This document shows positions 1 through 8,678 of a stretch of DNA of 15,090 nucleotides, in pieces. The translations under genes and the position numbers were made by a program. The notes under the pieces were generated by a model. It saw only the letters and a program-made list of their open reading frames with translations. It was not told the origin of the DNA and did no database searches. The stretch comes from Opitutia bacterium UBA977 (lineage in GTDB: Bacteria > Verrucomicrobiota > Verrucomicrobiia > Opitutales > Coraliomargaritaceae), in NCBI GenBank assembly GCA_002292345.1, contig DBBT01000113.1, positions 1 through 15,090 of the forward strand, given 5' to 3'. Numbering within the stretch: the stretch's first letter is position 1; every line of letters starts with the position of its first letter.

Positions 1-677
1 ATAACATTTGAGCCTGTTTGTCCAGGAGCAAGCGTAGCGCCAACCGCAACGTAACCAAAAATATTCGCATTACCGATATCAATCGCATCGGTTTCAATCG
101 AAACAGTAGAAACGCGAATTTCAGATCCTCTGTTACTGCCACTATAAGCGCCGTTAGCTGAGTTATAACTATCCATAGTTACGTTTTGACCTTTCAAGAC
201 GAAACCATTTTTCGAATCAAATCCATTTTTATATGGAAAGAACCCACTAGTCAGCGCCACTTTCAGTTGCTTGGTGACATCTCCAGACGGATGACCAGAT
301 ATGATACCCTCTGAGTGGACTGTAGGTGTCTGAGAATTTGCGCCAGTCGCATCTATAATCACCACTCGTATTGAGCCCGTCCCGCCTGTAGTGATTTCGA
401 TACCAGTGACTTCGCGAGTCCATGTAGACCCACTTACATTCCAACCGCTAGTATCGCCATCATTCAGTGCATCGATTGCTAGGTCTACCCCGCCTTCAGC
501 CAGCGAAAAGCTCGCGCCGATTAAAAGAGAGCGCGTGGCTAGGCGGTACTCAGATGATGCCAGCGTCATGTATCCACCGACTAAAAGAGAGACCACAAAC
601 ATCGCGATAATCGCAGTCATTAGTGCTGAGCCCTCCTTGCCGCGGCTCACTGTCGTCATTGTGTGATATCGTGTCAT
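1..677 (-). CDS. PilX-like pilus assembly protein (partial, 3' end beyond window)
   Basis: The frame is open for about 225 codons from an ATG at 677 to the left edge, so the C-terminus is missing. The N-terminus has a basic stretch ending in a Gly (RGKEG, residues 12-16), then a hydrophobic segment at about 17-38 that starts SALMTAII and lacks the Glu at +5 of ordinary prepilins. Next come ASSEYRLATRS and a LAEGGVDLAIDAL stretch (about 64-76). This pattern matches the PilX N-terminal family, minor pilins thought to act at the pilus tip. The rest is rich in Gly, Ser, Thr and Asn with alternating beta-like segments (GNANIFGYVAVGATLAPG near the window edge), suggesting a repetitive exposed domain; that part is inference. 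It lies 16 bases after the PilW-like gene in the same direction. No Shine-Dalgarno sequence is visible; a second in-frame ATG at 659 is an alternative start. Confidence 0.72.
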   Translation of the reverse strand, partial: MTRYHTMTTVSRGKEGSALMTAIIAMFVVSLLVGGYMTLASSEYRLATRSLLIGASFSLAEGGVDLAIDALNDGDTSGWNVSGSTWTREVTGIEITTGGTGSIRVVIIDATGANSQTPTVHSEGIISGHPSGDVTKQLKVALTSGFFPYKNGFDSKNGFVLKGQNVTMDSYNSANGAYSGSNRGSEIRVSTVSIETDAIDIGNANIFGYVAVGATLAPGQTGSNV

Positions 678-693
678 AAGATTTGAGTCGGTT

Positions 694-1293
694 CTAATTC
701 ATATTCCGCATCATAAAGCGTGCAGAAATGATATAGTCAGTATTATCAAGAGCTGCCACGGTTCGTATCAACTCCGCATCTAATTGTAGGCTTTTGGCCC
801 ATTCATTAACAGATGCAACCGGCCCCGAAATGGACTCGAAGTCGTCACCTGGAGCTTGAAAAAGTTGTATTTTAAATTGCTGCATACCAGTCAAAAGATT
901 CGTTTCGTTTTGTGTGCCTTCATAAGATTCGATTCGGCGCAATATGCCGCTGGTGGAATCATAACTATACGTCACCGACTTATTACCATAATAATCTGGG
1001 AACGTTAGGCTCAATCCTTGATCAGTGTAGACCACGCCATTTGAGCTAGCAGCACCGATTACCGTAATTCCATCAGCTGCACGCACATCTCGAGAAAACA
1101 ATTCTAGTGCCTTGCGACTCTCAGAGCTCATATCAACGTACTCACCAAGGCTAGCGGAACTTTTAGCGAAGACCATAAACGTCCCCGTAATTGAGCCGAG
1201 CGCAATCATCAGGATGGCTACTGAAAACATCAACTCAACCAGCGTAAAAGCCAGGCACGACTGTCTCTTTGTATTAGTTAAGGTAGTAATCAT
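694..1293 (-). CDS. Prepilin-type protein, PilW/GspJ-like minor pilin
   Basis: A 199-residue protein with a class III prepilin leader: a short basic N-terminus, then A15|FTLVE with Glu at +5 of the mature protein, then a hydrophobic helix (about 16-40). The residue before the cleavage site is Ala, not the usual Gly. The remainder is a soluble domain with no further motif I recognise. Size and position between a PilV-like and a PilX-like gene fit PilW; GspJ-type pseudopilins look similar, so the subtype is uncertain. The start at 1293 is well supported: AAGGAGG lies at 1299-1305 on the coding strand, 5 bases upstream, and no other early ATG precedes the pilin motif. The first 20 bases overlap the end of the upstream gene, so translation is probably coupled. 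The protein would sit in the inner membrane until prepilin peptidase cuts it. Confidence 0.82.
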   Translation of the reverse strand: MITTLTNTKRQSCLAFTLVELMFSVAILMIALGSITGTFMVFAKSSASLGEYVDMSSESRKALELFSRDVRAADGITVIGAASSNGVVYTDQGLSLTFPDYYGNKSVTYSYDSTSGILRRIESYEGTQNETNLLTGMQQFKIQLFQAPGDDFESISGPVASVNEWAKSLQLDAELIRTVAALDNTDYIISARFMMRNMN

Positions 1294-1705
1294 TAACGCC
1301 TCCTTCTGTGAAAAATGTCACATAATTTAAAGTATGCACACGCCCTTTACGCGTAGACCACTCGACGGTCACCATCACCTTCATTAGGTCTCCGCCCGTC
1401 AGTTCTGTTGTAACCGCTCCGACGTAAGAGTCTTCGCCGAACTGATCAATAATCTGCTCTTGAAATTTTTCGGTTAGTACCGATTCCGACAGTTGGGAGA
1501 AAGTCAACCACGGTAAAGTTCTTAATAGTTCTAGCTCACTTTGCAGCACCTGCGAACTACGAGTGTAATTACGAGTGGTATCAATCAACTCAAAACCACG
1601 ACTAATCCCCAGCAAACCACCGGCAATAGCCATTGAAAAAACAATCATAGCGACCATCACTTCGATCAGAGTAAATGCACTCTGTCGATTATGCGAAAAA
1701 TTCAT
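1274..1705 (-). CDS. Prepilin-type protein, PilV/GspI-like minor pilin
   Basis: A 143-residue protein beginning with a ten-residue leader and the motif A10|FTLIEVMVAM, with Glu at +5, then a hydrophobic helix to about residue 33. This is the prepilin N-methylation signature recognised by prepilin peptidase; Ala again replaces Gly at -1. The VMVAMIVFSMAIAGGLLG helix followed by a short globular domain is typical of PilV/GspI minor pilins. It is the first gene of a minus-strand cluster (PilV-, PilW-, PilX-like), the order of classical minor-pilin operons. Its promoter should lie in the AT-rich gap to its right, but I see no convincing -35/-10 pair at the expected distance. No Shine-Dalgarno precedes the ATG. 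The exact family label is inferred from order and size. Confidence 0.82.
   Translation of the reverse strand: MNFSHNRQSAFTLIEVMVAMIVFSMAIAGGLLGISRGFELIDTTRNYTRSSQVLQSELELLRTLPWLTFSQLSESVLTEKFQEQIIDQFGEDSYVGAVTTELTGGDLMKVMVTVEWSTRKGRVHTLNYVTFFTEGGVNDYYLN
1299..1305 (-). promoter_or_regulatory. Strong ribosome binding site deciding the PilW-like start
   Basis: On the minus strand the sequence AAGGAGG lies 5 bases before the ATG at 1293. It sits inside the 3' end of the PilV-like coding region, which supports the overlapping start and coupled translation. It is one of only two clear Shine-Dalgarno sequences in the window. Confidence 0.8.
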
Positions 1706-2130
1706 ATTATATAATTTGAACCGATCTCACTTATTACACAAGAACCTTAGCCAAATCTTGACGCTTAGATCTTTGAATTACAAAAAATTTACAGGTTTAA
1801 CACTGGTATTGCGCAACTTTCTGACTGTCTAGGTTCGTTTGATTTTGTACTACGCTCGTAACATGTCTTCCCGCCTGAGTGCGAGTTCACGGATTTGGCT
1901 AAAGTTTATCGGCTCCAGCAAGTTCTGCATATTTTGGCCTACAGATTATGGCTATAAATAGTGTACTATCGTATCGTGTTACTATAGAATATTTATTCTT
2001 CTTTAAGTTTATGTAATTCAGTGGCTTAGAGTAAAAATATAATGATTGGATATATCTAAGTAAATTAACTCTGCACCCTGCGCATACTTACATTTACTTC
2101 TTAGCATTACTCCTTATTAAAACTATATCT
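1706..2130. other. AT-rich divergent intergenic region (425 bases)
   Basis: This is the longest gene-free stretch, between the leftward pilin cluster and rightward xth. It should hold promoters for both. TATAAT occurs on the minus strand at 1706-1711, but directly against the pilin ATG, too close to be a normal -10 box for that start. On the plus strand TATAAA (1953-1958) and TATAGAAT (1983 onward) are AT-rich but lack a well-spaced -35. An 8-bp palindrome TTGCGCAA lies at 1809-1816. An 11-bp inverted repeat spans 1747-1902 (listed separately). I see no tRNA fold, no classical terminator and no convincing gene. Confidence 0.6.
1747..1902. repeat. 11-bp inverted repeat pair, arms 134 bases apart
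   Basis: TTAGCCAAATC at 1747-1757 is the exact reverse complement of GATTTGGCTAA at 1892-1902. The flanking bases do not extend the match. It lies in non-coding DNA between divergent genes, so it could be a pair of regulator sites or a chance match; a rough estimate for a gap of this size puts chance at a few per cent. Confidence 0.4.
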
Positions 2131-2916
2131 ATGACTCCACAAAAACTCATTTCATGGAACGTTAATGGTCTGCGCGCTGCGATCAAGAAGGGCTTCGAAT
2201 CCTTCCTCGACAGTGAAGAGCCAGACGTCATCTGTTTGCAAGAAACCAAGATTTCTCAAGAAATAGTCGATGATTTCGCATTTGCGGGTTATCCACATAC
2301 CTATTGGAACTGCGCGACTAAGAAGGGCTATTCGGGCACTGCGATCATCAGTAAAACGGCTCCCCTCTCAGTTCAATTCGGCTTGGGCATCGAGAAGCAC
2401 GATGACGAGGGGCGCGTGATTACTGCTGAATTCCATGACTATTTCTTAGTAACAGTCTACACGCCAAACGCGCAGAACCACGACGAAAACAAACGCCCAA
2501 AGCGCCTGGATTATCGTACTCAAGAATGGGACGTCGATTTCCTTGCTCACTGCCAAGCACTCGAATTGCAAAAGCCAGTCATCTTTTGCGGAGATCTTAA
2601 TGTAGCCCATCAAGAAATCGACCTGACTAATCCAACGTCGAATAAGAAGAATGCTGGTTTCACCGTCGAAGAGCGTGCCCGTTTCGATGCGATCCTAGAA
2701 GCCGGCTTCGTTGATAGCTTCAGGCAACTCTACCCTGACGCCACCGAACGTTATAGTTGGTGGTCGTATCGTGCTGGTGCTCGCTCGCGCAATATCGGTT
2801 GGCGACTGGACTACTTCTGTGTCTCTGCGACGCTGAGTTCACAGATTCAGGATGCTCAAATTTTGGATCATGTCGAAGGCTCCGACCATTGCCCAGTCGC
2901 ATTGATTTTACGATAA
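2131..2916 (+). CDS. xth: Exodeoxyribonuclease III
   Basis: A 261-residue enzyme of the exonuclease III / AP endonuclease family, near the usual 260-270 length. These enzymes are Mg-dependent: they cut DNA 5' to abasic sites and degrade 3' ends in base-excision repair in the cytoplasm. Family motifs appear in order: SWNVNGLRA with Asn10, CLQETK with metal-binding Glu38, GYSGTAI (66-72), VYTPNA with Tyr110, FCGDLNVAH with Asp155 and Asn157, [13 protein letters not shown], and the C-terminal GSDHCPV with the Asp252-His253 pair. All expected catalytic residues are present. The ATG at 2131 puts the first motif at residue 8, as normal for the family; no Shine-Dalgarno is visible. It is followed 8 bases later by thiL, so the two are probably co-transcribed. 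Confidence 0.95.
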   Translation: MTPQKLISWNVNGLRAAIKKGFESFLDSEEPDVICLQETKISQEIVDDFAFAGYPHTYWNCATKKGYSGTAIISKTAPLSVQFGLGIEKHDDEGRVITAEFHDYFLVTVYTPNAQNHDENKRPKRLDYRTQEWDVDFLAHCQALELQKPVIFCGDLNVAHQEIDLTNPTSNKKNAGFTVEERARFDAILEAGFVDSFRQLYPDATERYSWWSYRAGARSRNIGWRLDYFCVSATLSSQIQDAQILDHVEGSDHCPVALILR

Positions 2917-2924
2917 GTTTCAAG

Positions 2925-3902
2925 ATGGTACCCTTTACGCATGATTTTGCCGACAGTGTCTCGCAGCTTGGCGAAGTCGCATTGATTCAGCAGATTGGTA
3001 AATGGCTAGGGCCCGTAAGTCCGGCTTCGCCGCACGGTATTGGTGACGATTGCGCAGTGCTGAAGCCGATCAACAGTGGCCAACAGATTCTGACCGTGGA
3101 CAGCATCACTTATGGGCAACACTTTGATGCCAGCGTATCTCCCGAAGATGCGGGCGCTAAGTTGGTCAAACGTAACCTCAGCGACATTGCAGCGATGGGA
3201 GGCACACCTGGCCCAGCAGTGCTCGCCCTACTCTGCGGCCCGGACGTATGCACTCAATGGCTAGAGCGCTTTTTCATTGGTATTCGGCAGTGCTGTGAGC
3301 ACTACCGAATCAGCCTAGTTGGCGGCGACATTAGCAGCCTTGCACCAGGTAATTTCTCCGCGGTATTAACGTTAACCGGGCAAGCATTGAGCCCTAAATT
3401 GCGTAGCACTGCGAAGTGTGGAGATTTCATCTACGTAACAGGCACCCTAGGCGGAAGCATCTTGGGTAAACATTATAAATTTCAACCACGCTTAACTGAA
3501 GGCCAATGGCTCGCGCAGCATCCCGACTGCAGTGCACAAATGGATTTAACTGACGGATTGGCAAAAGACTTGAAGTCCTTGTTGCCGCCAGCTTCGCATG
3601 CAGCACTTGATTTAAGCGCGCTACCAATCGCTCCAGCAGCGCATAATTTAGCAAAAACGTCTGGCTGTAGCGCATTACAGCATGCTTGCTGCGATGGCGA
3701 GGACTACGAATTGGTCTTCACGTTGGACTCGTTAGTGAACTGCCATGCCTTCGAAGCGCAATGGTCAGCGCAGTTTCCCGAGACTGAGTTGCAGCAAATT
3801 GGCAGCATTCTAGAATCTTCCAGCGACGAAAAATTAATTGATTCAGCAACAAACACAGCCTTGCCATGGTCGCATGGTTTTGAGCATTTGAAGAGTTCAT
3901 GA
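2925..3902 (+). CDS. thiL: Thiamine-monophosphate kinase
   Basis: A 325-residue cytoplasmic enzyme that phosphorylates thiamine monophosphate with ATP to give thiamine diphosphate, the last step of cofactor synthesis. Motifs in order: GEVALIQQI (16-24), GIGDDCAVL with Asp41-Asp42 for metal and [14 protein letters not shown] (57-67), [15 protein letters not shown] (79-93), VGGD (132-135), VTGTLGGS (171-178), [11 protein letters not shown] with Asp207 and Asp210, and DGEDYELVF (257-265). These match the PurM-like ThiL family through its length. The frame is open further upstream into xth, but the ATG at 2925, 8 bases after the xth stop, gives the normal N-terminus. Only a weak ribosome site (CAAG) precedes it. 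The stop overlaps the tsaE start in an ATGA, implying coupled translation. Confidence 0.93.
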   Translation: MVPFTHDFADSVSQLGEVALIQQIGKWLGPVSPASPHGIGDDCAVLKPINSGQQILTVDSITYGQHFDASVSPEDAGAKLVKRNLSDIAAMGGTPGPAVLALLCGPDVCTQWLERFFIGIRQCCEHYRISLVGGDISSLAPGNFSAVLTLTGQALSPKLRSTAKCGDFIYVTGTLGGSILGKHYKFQPRLTEGQWLAQHPDCSAQMDLTDGLAKDLKSLLPPASHAALDLSALPIAPAAHNLAKTSGCSALQHACCDGEDYELVFTLDSLVNCHAFEAQWSAQFPETELQQIGSILESSSDEKLIDSATNTALPWSHGFEHLKSS

Positions 3903-4348
3903 ACTGCGCAAACACAGACCTCCTGCAAGAACTCCGCAAAGGGATCGTCACGACTTCCGCCGCAGGCACAGAACAGATTGCTGGCGCATTCGCAGCTTTA
4001 GTGCCAGAGAATCAGGTACTCGCCTTGCATGGCGACCTCGGCGCGGGCAAAACCACTTTTATTCGCGGCTTAGCTCGCACATGGAATATTGTCGAGCCTG
4101 TCACCAGTCCGACTTTTAATTTATATACGCTCTACCAAGGCAGCCGCCAGTTGGTGCATCTTGATGCCTACCGCCTAGCCTCGGGCGCTGATCTGGATGC
4201 ACTGATGATCGACGACTTTCTCGCTCCACCGTGGTGCCTAGCGGTCGAATGGCCCGACCGTATCGCCGACTGCTTACCTGAGGACACATGGCACCTATAT
4301 CTTAATATCGATGCTGACACTGCGCACCGGATTCGCCTCGGCGCTTAA
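3899..4348 (+). CDS. tsaE: tRNA threonylcarbamoyladenosine (t6A37) biosynthesis ATPase TsaE
   Basis: A 149-residue P-loop ATPase of the TsaE (YjeE) family. It works with TsaB and TsaD in adding threonylcarbamoyl to A37 of ANN-decoding tRNAs. The Walker A motif is [10 protein letters not shown] with Lys51; TSPTFNLY follows (69-76), then HLDAYRL with Asp89, and VEWPD with Glu117-Trp118. All signature residues and the length are normal. It starts in an ATGA overlap with the thiL stop, and the next in-frame Met is at 103, so this start is firm. The pairing with thiL is not a shared pathway; it looks like a housekeeping operon. The stop is only 3 bases from the stop of the convergent transglutaminase gene. 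Confidence 0.94.
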   Translation: MNCANTDLLQELRKGIVTTSAAGTEQIAGAFAALVPENQVLALHGDLGAGKTTFIRGLARTWNIVEPVTSPTFNLYTLYQGSRQLVHLDAYRLASGADLDALMIDDFLAPPWCLAVEWPDRIADCLPEDTWHLYLNIDADTAHRIRLGA

Positions 4349-4351
4349 AAT

Positions 4352-6574
4352 TCAATGGCGTTTGCGTAAGATCTGCTTCGCCTTGGCAAAGACTGATTTC
4401 GCCACGTCCATTGTAACTGCTGGTCCAAAGCGCACTGCTTCCAATTCTTTAAGGGCATCTCGTAGCTTACCCAAGCGCGGATCATTTAGTTCCAACTCAG
4501 CCATTTGCACCTGCACACGATGCAAGAGCCGAGAGGCCATCTTACGAATTGGATCCAGCCCTTGTTTCCGCCTCAACATACGCGGTAAAAGATGCAGCCA
4601 TCGGAACCGTGTGCGCCAAAGATAGACAACAGCGAAGCAAAGGCATAGTAACACGCCCCCGCCAATAAAGCTGCCTCGGCTGAAGGGGCGCTGCAACCAA
4701 TCGATTAGGGTGGTCCTTACCTCTTTGAATTTAACAGACAGAGACTTCAATAATTGGTTACCTAAATCGAGCATCGAAGTTGCCAATTCAACCTGATCTT
4801 GCTGGTCAAAATTGACGATCCGCCGATACCACTGCATACGCAAACTATCAACCCAGGCACTTATGCCAGTTTCCATTTCAAAACTAGCAGGCAGGGGCAG
4901 ATCGGGATTGCTTGGGCTCGCGCCAGGAGTCGGATCGACGCGCAGCCATTCTTGTGTGTAGGCATCATAAATTTCAGCCCATGCGTGGGCATTACTGTTA
5001 CGCACAACAAAGAAGTCTTCGACCGTATTCCAACCGCCACCAACAAATCCGACAACCATACGTGCTGGATAGCCTGCATCTCTTGCCAACAGAACAAAGG
5101 CACTCGCAAACAGTTCGCAGTGACCCGCGTCCCCTGCTGTAATCCAAGCAACCACCGGGTCCTCAGCTTGATTTGTGCCATTCGGCGTTAAGGAATATCT
5201 ATAGTTCCTCCTTAAATAATTTGTGACCAATTGACTATACTCAGCGACCGAGAGGCTGGCAGATTCACCGATTAAGTCACGATTCAAACGCGTCAGAAGT
5301 GCACGATCTTGTTGAGCGATGTTTAGTCCCAACGTAGTCAGTGGGAATCGAAGCATGTCTTCGTCCTTAATTTCGACACCTGTCGAGTAGTCAAAGAAGG
5401 CTTGGTTTTCTGTGGCAGACGCGGGCGATCGTACCTCCCATAGTAAATCCTCAATTTGATAAGACACGGCGCTTTGCGGCACTACATCGAGCCCGACTAC
5501 ATGCAGATCAGGCAAGCGCACTGTATCTTGATCTGTTGCGAAACGCATCGATTGAAATGCACCCGGCAAAGGTAAATACTGACTGATACCACCTTCGAAA
5601 TAGAAGGTCCATAGTTGCGCATTACGTTGTTGATGTGGCACCTTCCAATCATCCCAACTCGGGATCAATCGTAACCGCTCTTGTCGGCGAAATTCCCGCG
5701 ACTGTGATGATAGTCGAAACTCACCGTCATGATATTGATCGAGTATTAAGATACGCCAATACGGTGTCGAAATGATTGCCTGCATACTTGGCGCATCCAC
5801 TCGCAGTGCGATGCTATGGTCTTCAGTAATCTCTGAAACCGAACCCAGTTTAACGACGTCACTAAATCCAGATTTAGCCTCCGCCTGAAGCTGCATGAAG
5901 GGAATTGCCTGCTCCAAATTAAAACGCGGAATTGATACAAAGAGGGCCATCGATGCAATGACCACGAAAGAAAAAAGCAATGTGACCCACGCTAACACGC
6001 GAATATCTGCCACTAACCAGACACGAGTGATTAATTGCCTCCAACTAAATCGCTTCCAACTTGGCAGATTGCGCTCCTCAGGTCTTCCGTCCAGCAGACA
6101 AATGACCAACAACAACGCCATCGCAATTGGCGTGAACAATAAAATCTGAACCGCAAAAAGAAGCGACACCGTGAGCGCACCTGAAACCACTATACCAAAT
6201 AGGCACAACAGAACCAATTGTAGATCTTCGCGTCGAGTACGTGGTGCAAGCGCCCTGTAGGCTAATAGTAGCATCACCATTCGCATCAAGGGAGGGAAGA
6301 AATTAATAAACCCGAATCCAAAATCGACTAAGACGATCAACAGCATCGCAGGTGCAGCAACACGCCAAAAAAATGGCGGGATCGCAGCGACCGTTTGAGG
6401 CCGAATAAGTGCAGCAAAAACTGCTGCCATACCAAAGGTGAGGTGAAAGCTGCTGTTTAAGTCTAAAGATCCCAGCGCCCATAAGGACAACATGGCTAAG
6501 ATACCTCCAAGTATCCACTTAAGTTGCTTAAGTTCCTCAATCGTTAGTCTGGCCTGATTGATTCGCATCGACAT
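4352..6574 (-). CDS. Membrane transglutaminase-like protein, TgpA/DUF3488 type
   Basis: A 740-residue inner-membrane protein. The first ~215 residues hold several hydrophobic segments (about 18-38, 45-62, 68-85, 97-110, 118-137, 140-160, 194-214), as in the DUF3488/TgpA N-terminal domain. A long periplasmic part contains the transglutaminase core: [11 protein letters not shown] with Cys486, NAHAWAE with His530, and VDPTPG with Asp547, an intact papain-like triad. A last membrane helix (about 636-653) precedes a basic cytoplasmic tail. TgpA of Pseudomonas is the known relative; its substrate is not established, so a role in crosslinking or trimming envelope proteins or peptidoglycan is inference. 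It is the third gene of moxR-DUF58-tgpA. Its ATG at 6574 lies 38 bases inside the DUF58 gene; a second ATG at 6568 is possible. No clear Shine-Dalgarno precedes either. Confidence 0.9.
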   Translation of the reverse strand: MSMRINQARLTIEELKQLKWILGGILAMLSLWALGSLDLNSSFHLTFGMAAVFAALIRPQTVAAIPPFFWRVAAPAMLLIVLVDFGFGFINFFPPLMRMVMLLLAYRALAPRTRREDLQLVLLCLFGIVVSGALTVSLLFAVQILLFTPIAMALLLVICLLDGRPEERNLPSWKRFSWRQLITRVWLVADIRVLAWVTLLFSFVVIASMALFVSIPRFNLEQAIPFMQLQAEAKSGFSDVVKLGSVSEITEDHSIALRVDAPSMQAIISTPYWRILILDQYHDGEFRLSSQSREFRRQERLRLIPSWDDWKVPHQQRNAQLWTFYFEGGISQYLPLPGAFQSMRFATDQDTVRLPDLHVVGLDVVPQSAVSYQIEDLLWEVRSPASATENQAFFDYSTGVEIKDEDMLRFPLTTLGLNIAQQDRALLTRLNRDLIGESASLSVAEYSQLVTNYLRRNYRYSLTPNGTNQAEDPVVAWITAGDAGHCELFASAFVLLARDAGYPARMVVGFVGGGWNTVEDFFVVRNSNAHAWAEIYDAYTQEWLRVDPTPGASPSNPDLPLPASFEMETGISAWVDSLRMQWYRRIVNFDQQDQVELATSMLDLGNQLLKSLSVKFKEVRTTLIDWLQRPFSRGSFIGGGVLLCLCFAVVYLWRTRFRWLHLLPRMLRRKQGLDPIRKMASRLLHRVQVQMAELELNDPRLGKLRDALKELEAVRFGPAVTMDVAKSVFAKAKQILRKRH

Positions 6575-7688
6575 AAATCGCTATCCCACTCTCCCCGCAT
6601 GGTCGAAAAGTTAATCGGTTGGTGCGCACGTATGAATTAGTCTCCATGGATCCCTTTCGCCGTTCGAGTCGTGCCAATTGATCAAAAAAGTCATGCAATT
6701 CATGGATAGTCCGCACGGGTATGATACCCGAATCACCAATCACCACAGACTCCAAACGCCCCATGTGGAAAAGGTCGTCCGCAAGTGAACAAGCCAATGA
6801 GCATAATACTTCAAACTGCTTAGGACTCCACCGCGAGGCATCCGGATCGAGTTGTAGGTGGTATCCGCTCTCCCCTTCTTGAGCGAGCTGACGAATCATT
6901 ATTCGACGCATGCGCGCCGTCGCTTTCCAATTCACCAAACGCGGCGGATCAGCTGGCACATACGGTCGAATATTGAGTAGATCATTGCCTAGTCCAGCGC
7001 TCTTTCGTGGGACTCCCGCAGAGATGCGCTGTCCACCAGGGGCAGCCTGAAAGTTGTAATCAATCCGCGCGGGCCAGACGAGTATAGATGCCTCAGAGTC
7101 ACTACCTACGGTTTTTTCCAAAAATCCAAAAGGAAACTGCGATAGTACGCCAGATAAGCGCAATTTAAAATAGCCACGCTGCCGTGGCACGAAAGTCCAT
7201 TCCAATTTGCACGATTCACCAGCACTCAGCGCCTGTTGCATATAAAGTCTTTCATTGGCTACCGTCATCTCAGTTTCCACTCTAAAACAAATCGCCATCG
7301 ACGGTAAAAATACTTTCTGATTTACTAAATCCACTTCTGCCATGCCGACTTCGCCAACTTTAAGGTGCGTCGGCGCCCGCAGTTCCCACTGTAATTTTCT
7401 AAAATTAAACCATGACAATATACCGCTCAGCACCAAACTGCTGAGTAGAAGCGAGAGTGTCAGAAAGAGGATATTGCTAGACGTGTTATAGGCCGCAAGC
7501 CCAAGTCCGAAAGATACGATGATCAAACACCAACCAGTCAAAGTCAGACGAGTCTGAAGCATGTGACCAGGCAAGATTTGGCGTAGAAACAGCGGAATGA
7601 AACGCGTTTCCTGCTGCCCTGTCGTAGTGAAAAAATCGGGATCCGACCAGTCGTGCCAGTTTTTCAGCTCTGCATTCGCATGTGCCAT
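6537..7688 (-). CDS. DUF58 domain membrane protein
   Basis: A 383-residue protein with two adjacent membrane helices (about 50-69 and 72-93) after a cytoplasmic N-terminus, then a large domain ending in the DUF58 signature: RPYVPADPPRLVNWKATAR at 241-259, followed by a conserved RQLAQEGE stretch. DUF58 proteins resemble von Willebrand A-like folds and nearly always accompany a MoxR ATPase, which is thought to act on them as a chaperone. The reading frame opens with TTG at 7691, but the ATG at 7688 is the more likely start. It lies 21 bases after the moxR stop, and its 3' end overlaps the transglutaminase gene by 38 bases, so the three genes read as one operon. The molecular function is not known. 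Confidence 0.9.
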   Translation of the reverse strand: MAHANAELKNWHDWSDPDFFTTTGQQETRFIPLFLRQILPGHMLQTRLTLTGWCLIIVSFGLGLAAYNTSSNILFLTLSLLLSSLVLSGILSWFNFRKLQWELRAPTHLKVGEVGMAEVDLVNQKVFLPSMAICFRVETEMTVANERLYMQQALSAGESCKLEWTFVPRQRGYFKLRLSGVLSQFPFGFLEKTVGSDSEASILVWPARIDYNFQAAPGGQRISAGVPRKSAGLGNDLLNIRPYVPADPPRLVNWKATARMRRIMIRQLAQEGESGYHLQLDPDASRWSPKQFEVLCSLACSLADDLFHMGRLESVVIGDSGIIPVRTIHELHDFFDQLARLERRKGSMETNSYVRTNRLTFRPCGESGIAIYVDANQSGQTND

Positions 7689-7709
7689 CAATTTAGAGCA
7701 ATACTCCGA

Positions 7710-8678
7710 TTAGGCTGGTTCTGAGGTTGCCTCAATAATCTTCACCAATAATCCCTCTATCGAGCGTCGTTCCTCAAGTGGGTCGGACAATGGTTTATTC
7801 AGCGCGAGTCGATGACTAAAGACCGGAACGACCAGTTCACGCACATCTTCAGGTAACACAAAACCACGCCCCTTAGTGAGTGCTCGAGCTTGCGCAGCGA
7901 TCTTAAGTGAGAGCGTCCCACGAGGGCTTACACCAGTCCTAAGGGCACGCTCATCGCGGGTCGCGTGTACAATCTGTACAATATAATTATATACGGAATC
8001 TTCGATAAAGACTTCACGCACATAAGCCTGGAGTTCGCTGACCTCGGTGCGCGAGACCACCGCGTCTGCCTCGAGGTGATCATAGTGCAGTTTTCCATGC
8101 TTCAATATTTCTAACTCATATTCACGCTCTGGATACCCAATATTAATGCGCATCAGGAACCGATCCATTTGACTTTCAGGTAACGGGAAGGTGCCCTCGT
8201 AATCGACTGGGTTCTGTGTGGCGATAACCATAAAAGGAGGCAAGACGGTATGAGTTTGCCCATCCACCGAGAGCTTCCCTCGGCCCATGACTTCAAGTAG
8301 GCTAGATTGCGTTTTAGGAGTTGTCCGATTGATTTCATCCGCTAGCACAATATTGGCAAAAATCGGCCCTCGCTTGAAGGAAAATTCGCGTTCTCTCTCA
8401 TCATAGATCGACACTCCAATAATATCCGAAGGTAGCATATCGCTGGTAAACTGTATTCGTGAGAAAGAGCAATCGAGCGAGCGGGCTAAGCAATATGCCA
8501 GCGTGGTCTTGCCGAGGCCGGGAAGATCCTCGATCAAAATATGCCCGCTCGCCAATAAAGTAATAATCACTTTATCGACCGCTGAAGTCTTCCCTTTGAT
8601 GGTACGTTCAATATTCTGACGCAGGCGGTCGACGATTTCGCGGGCTCTTGGGACTGGTATCACGGTTTCTTGTTTCAT
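7710..8678 (-). CDS. MoxR family AAA+ ATPase
   Basis: A 322-residue cytoplasmic ATPase. Walker A is DLPGLGKTT (residues 51-59), Walker B is [10 protein letters not shown] with Asp114-Glu115, sensor 1 is ATQNP (153-157), followed by [15 protein letters not shown], and SPRGTLSL (251-258) holds the sensor 2 Arg. All are intact and match MoxR, a group believed to help fold or activate partner proteins, often VWA or DUF58 proteins. I chose the ATG at 8678 (MKQETVI): it gives the usual family length and leaves an inverted repeat in the leader. The frame stays open to an ATG at 8750, adding 24 residues ([10 protein letters not shown]...) with no recognisable content; neither start has a good Shine-Dalgarno. 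It is first in the operon with the DUF58 and transglutaminase genes. Confidence 0.92.
   Translation of the reverse strand: MKQETVIPVPRAREIVDRLRQNIERTIKGKTSAVDKVIITLLASGHILIEDLPGLGKTTLAYCLARSLDCSFSRIQFTSDMLPSDIIGVSIYDEREREFSFKRGPIFANIVLADEINRTTPKTQSSLLEVMGRGKLSVDGQTHTVLPPFMVIATQNPVDYEGTFPLPESQMDRFLMRINIGYPEREYELEILKHGKLHYDHLEADAVVSRTEVSELQAYVREVFIEDSVYNYIVQIVHATRDERALRTGVSPRGTLSLKIAAQARALTKGRGFVLPEDVRELVVPVFSHRLALNKPLSDPLEERRSIEGLLVKIIEATSEPA

Noticed and set aside
1706..1711. TATAAT on the minus strand as a -10 box for the pilin cluster
   Set aside because: It abuts the ATG, so transcription would begin inside the coding region, and no -35 lies at a proper distance.
1863..1961. A 32-codon ATG frame in the large intergenic gap (MSSRLSASSRIW...)
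   Set aside because: No ribosome site, no recognisable content, and one arm of the inverted repeat falls inside it; frames of this size arise by chance.
2757..2924. N-terminal extension of thiL into xth
   Set aside because: The extended residues do not resemble ThiL, while the ATG at 2925 gives the normal family start directly after the xth stop.
4799..5191. A 130-codon plus-strand frame opposite the transglutaminase gene
   Set aside because: It lies antisense to the well-supported catalytic domain and shows no protein-like features; it is a shadow frame.
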